DNA from: JAUWMV01 sp964562425
GTDB lineage: Bacteria > UBP14 > UBA6098 > B30-G16
Assembly (NCBI GenBank): GCA_964562425.1
Contig: CAZLTJ010000071.1
Span: 1 to 10,618, forward strand
Direction: 5' to 3'
DNA: 10,618 nt
The notes below the pieces were generated by a model that made no database searches, was not told the DNA's origin, and was given only the letters and a program-made list of their open reading frames with translations. Each line of letters opens with the position of its first letter. Within the stretch, counting starts at the first letter, position 1. The position numbers and the translations under genes are program-made. Below are positions 7,029 to 10,618 of this stretch, piece after piece.

Positions 7029-7823
7029 ATGAACAAGTTGGGCAAATTAATAATCATATTTTCAATATCAATAATTATCCTTTATGGTTGCAGTAAAGAT
7101 GAACCCGAAAAAATAGAAAATCCTTTTCTAAATGTGTTAATAGAGACTTTCACGAATGTACAATGTTCAACCTGTGTTGAAGTTAAAAATACAGTTGACT
7201 CAGTTTTGCGGTATTATCAAAGCATTGACGATCATAAAACACCTATTTGGATCGACTTCCATCCGCCTATAACCAGCATTGATCCATTCTTTATTGCAAA
7301 TCCAAATATTCATCAAACTCGAGCAAGCGATTACGGTTATACCGGCAATCTCCCCAAATTGTTCATCGATGGGCATGAAATTCCGCAACCAGATTATTCT
7401 AATCCTACATATTTAATAGCGTATATAGACTCTTTAGTTAATTTCGGAAAACCGGGAGAAATTGAGATGGAAATCACCACAGTGACTGATACAATAGAAG
7501 TTAGTGGAATTATATCGACAAACGACACTGTGCAAGGTCAAATTTATTCTTATCTTTTACGAGATGAGGTGACATTCACAACCGCTCCAGGAGCAAGCGG
7601 CGAAACTGTTTTTAAATATGTTGCTGCAGAGATTGAACCGGACTTGGGCGGTGAATTTATTTCGATAAGAGAATCCGGAATCTTTGAATTTACATACATA
7701 TTCACCACTCCATCAGAGATTGAGTTGGGTGTCACTAAAAATTATACTGCTATTGTTTTTGTACAAAATAATGAGAAAAAAATATTAGCTGCCAAAGCAA
7801 TGAATGTTGATTGGCAAAACTAA
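7029..7823 (+). CDS. Thioredoxin-fold lipoprotein, Omp28-like (264 aa)
   Basis: ATG 7029 is chosen over the adjacent ATG 7026 because it is better spaced from the G-run (7019-7024). Residues 1-20 are a lipoprotein signal with lipobox L18-Y-G-C21, so the mature protein is lipid-anchored outside the cytoplasm. The body starts with LIETFTNVQCSTCVEVKN: a thioredoxin-like beta strand and active-site C46-S-T-C49. Further on, GNLPKLFIDG holds the expected cis-proline (P109). About 140 C-terminal residues look like a beta-rich domain, matching the two-part build of Omp28-related proteins of Bacteroidetes-like bacteria. A thiol-disulfide role is inferred from the CxxC. Omp28 homologues often lack a proven reaction. 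It sits between a membrane polyferredoxin and a secreted protein in one tight gene run. Confidence 0.8.
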   Translation: MNKLGKLIIIFSISIIILYGCSKDEPEKIENPFLNVLIETFTNVQCSTCVEVKNTVDSVLRYYQSIDDHKTPIWIDFHPPITSIDPFFIANPNIHQTRASDYGYTGNLPKLFIDGHEIPQPDYSNPTYLIAYIDSLVNFGKPGEIEMEITTVTDTIEVSGIISTNDTVQGQIYSYLLRDEVTFTTAPGASGETVFKYVAAEIEPDLGGEFISIRESGIFEFTYIFTTPSEIELGVTKNYTAIVFVQNNEKKILAAKAMNVDWQN

Positions 7824-7836
7824 ATGGAGGATAATG

Positions 7837-9891
7837 ATGAAAAAGGTTACAACTCTTTTTTTAATGCTTGCACTTAGCATTGCATTTCCTGCTTTTTTAA
7901 GGATACCTATTGCAGAAGTGGGAACAGACGTTACTGGAGCAGCATCCGATGCATTTAATACCGCAATCAATTCCGATTTTCCTGCTTTACATGATTCTGT
8001 AATTATGCTTAACTTTATCATGAACGAGGATTTTTACATCCAACCCGTTTCCTCCGAACCTAGGGGAGATGCATTGTGGAAATATACCTTCGGTTACGTG
8101 TTTAACTCGGATTCCATATGTCTTAATGTACCTTGGGCATTCTTCCAAGGAAGTAACAGGATCACTCCTGTAAACGCTGTTCTGGATAGTTTACACAACT
8201 TTGCAGCTCGTGCGGACTCTACTCCTTTTTATTTATGGTTCGATCGTATAACAGAGGATTCTATATACGTAAATGTAACTGCTGATGATCCCTCAATATT
8301 AGGAACTCTTTACTTTCTTAGCATCTTCATCATAGAAAATAGTGTTACTGTTCCCGGTTCGGCTGTGAGTGAATACAATTGGGTAGTTAGAGATATTAGA
8401 CCATGGTATAGCGGTGAATTAATCGTCGGTTCAGAGATTCTGTATGATACATTTACTGTTGCCACAGCATACGAAAGAAGCTACGGTTGGTTTCCATGGA
8501 ATAACGAAGTTATTGCTGTTTTAAGGAAGACTGATCTAGTATCTCGAGAACTTTTACAAGCTGCAAAAGAAGAACTTCCCTTGCCCTCATATATGTTCGC
8601 TGCTAACAGGTTAGGTCCAGTTTTTTATATCGCTGAAAAAGGAGATGTAGATACTTTTTTCACTTATGCCATCAATTATGGGACAAATCCCGATACTGTT
8701 AGATTAAACATGGTTATCAATGCACCAGCTATCTGGTCGATTGAAGGAATAACTAAATTCGGTACATTTACATCGACTCTCGACTTACCTCTGGCTGTCG
8801 GAGCAATCGAAACTGTGAAAATTGTAGTTCAAACTGATCCTATTAATAGAGGCACAGGAAATATACACCTTTCTTACACTGGCTCGATGGCTCATGATAC
8901 TTTCTATTTCAGATTTTCCGAAACAACCGGTGACGATATAATCCTTATCGATGACGATATGGGAGCTCCCGATTCAGCTTGGCAATACCCGCTTGAGAAA
9001 TACTACATGGATGCATTGGATAATCTACATAAAAACTACTTCTATTACGATTATTTCTGGGGTGTACCTGAACTTTCAATGCTGGATTTATTCGATATCG
9101 TTATCTGGTATACAGGTTGGTTTCAATTTTATACTCTTGAGTCAATAGATCGTTATAGAATATGCAAATATCTTGACGATGGTGGGAAATTACTTCTATC
9201 AGGGGATAATATAATAAGAGACCTGATTTTAGACATGTCTGGAACCGATCCCGGTTTTGTAAGAAGTTACCTGCATGTTAATCATTTCCCACGTAACATT
9301 TGGGATACTGCAGGAACGTATATTGTATATGGTGTTCCTGTGGATCCAATTACGGATGGGATTTTTTTCGAGCTAATCGAAGGCACAGGTTCTAATACCT
9401 CTTTCTGGAGCCAAACTGCTTATGCTGATGCAGTAAAAGTAATCGATGGTGCTGAACCTATTTTACATTATGGTCCCGGAACATCTCAATGTGCTGGACT
9501 TAGGTTTACGGATGGAAATTTTGCACTTGTTTTTTTACCGTTCGGATTTGAATCAATCGATAATTCAGTGGCTCGGGAATTTCTATTAGATAAGATAATA
9601 AACTGGTTATATGAAAATTCTATTAACGAGTCGAAATCACAAATTCCTGAAGAAACATCGTTATTTATTACTCCCAACCCATTCAATTCAATCTGCGAAA
9701 TTTCATACTCAATTTATGGAGATGGTTTTCTGGAAATTTATGATATTAATGGTAGGAAAATAAAGCGTATAATTGTAAGAGAGAATGGAAAATATATTTG
9801 GGATGCATCCTCTCAACCATCGGGCGTTTACCTCGTTAGATTAGGAAATACTGAAAATGTAATAAATAAAAAAGTTTACATGCTCAAATAA
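7837..9891 (+). CDS. Secreted protein with GATase-like domain and type IX-like sorting tail (684 aa)
   Basis: ATG 7837 is 6 nt after GGAGG (7826-7830). The frame stays open upstream to 7804 inside the previous gene, and ATG 7834 is also possible. A signal peptide (MKKVTTLFLMLALSIAFPA) is followed by a mature start FLRIPIAEVG that recurs in the gene at 10233. Residues about 290-365 look like an immunoglobulin-type beta domain. Residues about 368-595 begin with ILIDDDMG, then LFDIVIWYTGW, KYLDDGGKLLLSGDNI and ALVFLPFGFESI. This arrangement is seen in secreted proteins of WOR-3-like bacteria and resembles a class I glutamine amidotransferase-like flavodoxin fold, but no catalytic triad is evident. 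Residues 608-684 (TPNPFNS...LEIYDINGRKI...PSGVYLVRL...KKVYMLK) match the type A C-terminal sorting domain of type IX secretion. Surface or extracellular location is likely; function unknown. It lies 13 bases after the lipoprotein gene, so probably in the same operon. Confidence 0.82.
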   Translation: MKKVTTLFLMLALSIAFPAFLRIPIAEVGTDVTGAASDAFNTAINSDFPALHDSVIMLNFIMNEDFYIQPVSSEPRGDALWKYTFGYVFNSDSICLNVPWAFFQGSNRITPVNAVLDSLHNFAARADSTPFYLWFDRITEDSIYVNVTADDPSILGTLYFLSIFIIENSVTVPGSAVSEYNWVVRDIRPWYSGELIVGSEILYDTFTVATAYERSYGWFPWNNEVIAVLRKTDLVSRELLQAAKEELPLPSYMFAANRLGPVFYIAEKGDVDTFFTYAINYGTNPDTVRLNMVINAPAIWSIEGITKFGTFTSTLDLPLAVGAIETVKIVVQTDPINRGTGNIHLSYTGSMAHDTFYFRFSETTGDDIILIDDDMGAPDSAWQYPLEKYYMDALDNLHKNYFYYDYFWGVPELSMLDLFDIVIWYTGWFQFYTLESIDRYRICKYLDDGGKLLLSGDNIIRDLILDMSGTDPGFVRSYLHVNHFPRNIWDTAGTYIVYGVPVDPITDGIFFELIEGTGSNTSFWSQTAYADAVKVIDGAEPILHYGPGTSQCAGLRFTDGNFALVFLPFGFESIDNSVAREFLLDKIINWLYENSINESKSQIPEETSLFITPNPFNSICEISYSIYGDGFLEIYDINGRKIKRIIVRENGKYIWDASSQPSGVYLVRLGNTENVINKKVYMLK

Positions 9892-9922
9892 AGATATTAT
9901 ATTATTGTAATGATGAATAAGG

Positions 9923-9943
9923 TATATAGAAAATTTCTATATA
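9923..9943. repeat. Palindromic hairpin after the 684-aa gene
   Basis: TATATAGAAA and TTTCTATATA are exact reverse complements around a single central base. The hairpin begins 31 bases after the stop codon. A-residues, not T-residues, follow it on the plus strand, so it is not a classical intrinsic terminator. It may act as a 3'-end-stabilising stem. Confidence 0.4.
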
Positions 9944-10092
9944 AAAAAACGATGAGATTTATATTTCCGATTATTTGCATATATAGATGGTCAAATTTCA
10001 CACATGGATTACATTCCAAAGTCAATTGCTTGTGGATTGTTGAAGATCTGAGCACCCTTGATTTGCTTCTTAGAAAAGAAAGAGGGTAAATA

Positions 10093-10137
10093 ATGAAGAA
10101 ATCAAAAATGATTCTTATAGAACAAAAGGAGGTTTAA
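10093..10137 (+). CDS. Possible 14-codon leader peptide or decayed gene start
   Basis: MKKSKMILIEQKEV is preceded by GAGGG (10082-10086) at 6 nt spacing. Its last codons contain a second strong site, AAGGAGG (10126-10132). It may be a short leader peptide, or the start of a broken copy of the neighbouring secreted-protein genes, which begin MKKV and MKKF. It is too short to judge from composition. Confidence 0.25.
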   Translation: MKKSKMILIEQKEV

Positions 10138-10191
10138 AAAGATATTAAAATCTTATTTTTTTTATCGACCAAGATGTTAAACAATCGTTAA
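10126..10191 (+). pseudogene. Possible relic of a paralogue's start (signal peptide without start codon)
   Basis: AAGGAGGTTTAAAAA (10126-10140) matches AAGGAGGCTTAAAAA (10219-10233) at 14 of 15 bases, 93 bases apart. The second copy runs straight into the ATG of the next gene; in the first, GAT stands in place of ATG. The frame that follows in the first copy reads KDIKILFFLSTKML and then stops at 10189. This aligns with KKFKIVFFLLTLIL of the intact gene. It looks like a signal-peptide coding start that lost a few bases, but low-complexity AT-rich DNA could produce some of this resemblance. Confidence 0.3.
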
Positions 10192-10197
10192 ACAATT
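10176..10197. repeat. Tandem 11-base direct repeat
   Basis: GTTAAACAATC is followed at once by GTTAAACAATT: two copies, 10 of 11 bases identical, with a period close to one helical turn. It lies 36 bases before the start codon at 10233, where a regulator could bind. Confidence 0.4.
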
Positions 10198-10232
10198 TTA
10201 AGTGATTATTTGAAAACTAAGGAGGCTTAAAA

Positions 10233-10618
10233 ATGAAAAAGTTTAAAATTGTATTCTTCTTATTAACCCTAATACTGATAAGTTCTGCTTTTGTTAAATT
10301 CCCAGTAGGTGAATTGGGATTTAGCCCTTTCACCCCAGCTCAAAGAGACGCTGCAAAAATGATAGATACACTCTACCCAGGAATATATGATTCTTCTATT
10401 CTAATATCTTTCCCCAATTCTACGTATTTTGAAAAAGATCCCTCTGTTATAACATATTACAGATACTCATACAGGGAAATATTGCATCCAGAAGATTCTA
10501 CATCTCCTGAGTACTATTGGTATTGGGGAGGATTCAACGGAAATATCCCCGTTGTACCACCAAATGAATTGTTAGACAGCCTTTATGCTTCTATTGGTCG
10601 AGACTACTCACCATTTCA
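10233..10618 (+). CDS. Secreted paralogue of the 684-aa protein, N-terminal part (runs off right edge)
   Basis: ATG 10233 is preceded by GGAGG (10221-10225) at 7 nt, and 128 codons remain open to the window edge. The signal peptide MKKFKIVFFLLTLILISSA is followed by FVKFPVGELG. This aligns without gaps with FLRIPIAEVG of the upstream protein (residues 20-29 in both). The two also share A.DA (GAASDAFN / PAQRDAAK), a P.(L/I).DS motif (PALHDSVIML / PGIYDSSILI) and a later LDSL motif (VLDSLHNFAARADSTPF / LLDSLYASIGRDYSPF). The two are therefore tandem paralogues that differ more in the middle, which here is rich in Tyr and Trp (EYYWYWGG). A full-length gene would be expected to end in a type IX-like sorting tail, outside the window. 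Function unknown. Confidence 0.8.
   Translation, partial: MKKFKIVFFLLTLILISSAFVKFPVGELGFSPFTPAQRDAAKMIDTLYPGIYDSSILISFPNSTYFEKDPSVITYYRYSYREILHPEDSTSPEYYWYWGGFNGNIPVVPPNELLDSLYASIGRDYSPF

Larger units (their letters stand above)
9892..10232. other. Spacer between two paralogous secreted-protein genes
   Basis: These 341 AT-rich bases contain no full-length gene. They hold a palindromic hairpin (9923-9943), a CACCCT/AGGGT pairing that could fold over the ribosome site of a 14-codon mini-ORF, a possible decayed gene start (10126-10191) and an 11-base tandem repeat (10176-10197). No clear promoter hexamers were found, although the gene at 10233 needs either one here or read-through from the operon. 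Confidence 0.5.

Noticed and set aside
8951..9148. Overlapping plus-strand frame inside the 684-aa gene
   Set aside because: It is an out-of-frame shadow with no ribosome site, inside a gene with clear domain structure.
1..10618. CRISPR array, tRNA, rRNA, insertion-sequence ends or attachment sites
   Set aside because: I saw no regularly spaced repeats, cloverleaf-like segments, rRNA motifs, transposase genes or paired terminal repeats. The recombinase-like gene has no flanking repeats that I could detect by eye.

Overview
This is an AT-rich, gene-dense piece of a bacterial chromosome. It is probably a metagenome-assembled scaffold, because a 10-base run of N sits inside an otherwise intact gene. 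Secreted proteins carrying a C-terminal type IX-secretion-like tail, a lipobox lipoprotein, a beta-barrel-like exported protein and consistently GGAGG-type ribosome binding sites point to a Gram-negative member of the Fibrobacteres-Chlorobi-Bacteroidetes (FCB) group. An uncultured candidate phylum of the WOR-3/Cloacimonadota/Zixibacteria kind is likely. This placement is inference from gene style, not from a marker tree.

Layout. Positions 1-820 (minus) hold the first 273 codons of a restriction-modification type protein: a PD-(D/E)xK nuclease domain followed by a helical region. It runs off the left edge. Positions 1133-1648 (minus) encode a small exported, beta-barrel-like protein, divergent from gyrA (1773-4203, plus). 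gyrA is complete except for the N gap, across which the reading frame changes. Its quinolone-binding loop has unusual residues. Positions 4423-5340 encode an orphan zinc-ribbon plus coiled-coil protein that looks like the C-terminal half of a large serine recombinase without its catalytic domain. It has its own TTGACA promoter. Next comes an HU-family DNA-binding protein (5440-5757), whose 3' end overlaps an unlisted 56-codon gene for a two-helix membrane miniprotein (5720-5890).

From 6124 to 9891 three closely spaced genes form a likely operon for envelope functions. They encode a polytopic NapH-like polyferredoxin, a thioredoxin-fold (Omp28-like) lipoprotein with a CxxC motif, and a 684-residue secreted protein with a type IX-like sorting tail. 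The first two look like a route for carrying electrons across the inner membrane to a periplasmic thiol protein. The third is exported cargo. After a 341-base spacer holding a hairpin, a 14-codon mini-ORF, a possible relic gene start and an 11-base tandem repeat, a paralogue of the 684-residue protein begins at 10233 and runs off the right edge.

Points most worth a second look: the NQ substitution in the GyrA quinolone loop, the hidden membrane miniprotein overlapping the HU gene, the orphan recombinase zinc-ribbon protein, the polyferredoxin/thioredoxin-lipoprotein pair, and the tandem array of secreted paralogues with an apparent decayed start between them. I did not find a clearly new multi-gene defence or mobile system. 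The left-edge gene is the only candidate entry into one.
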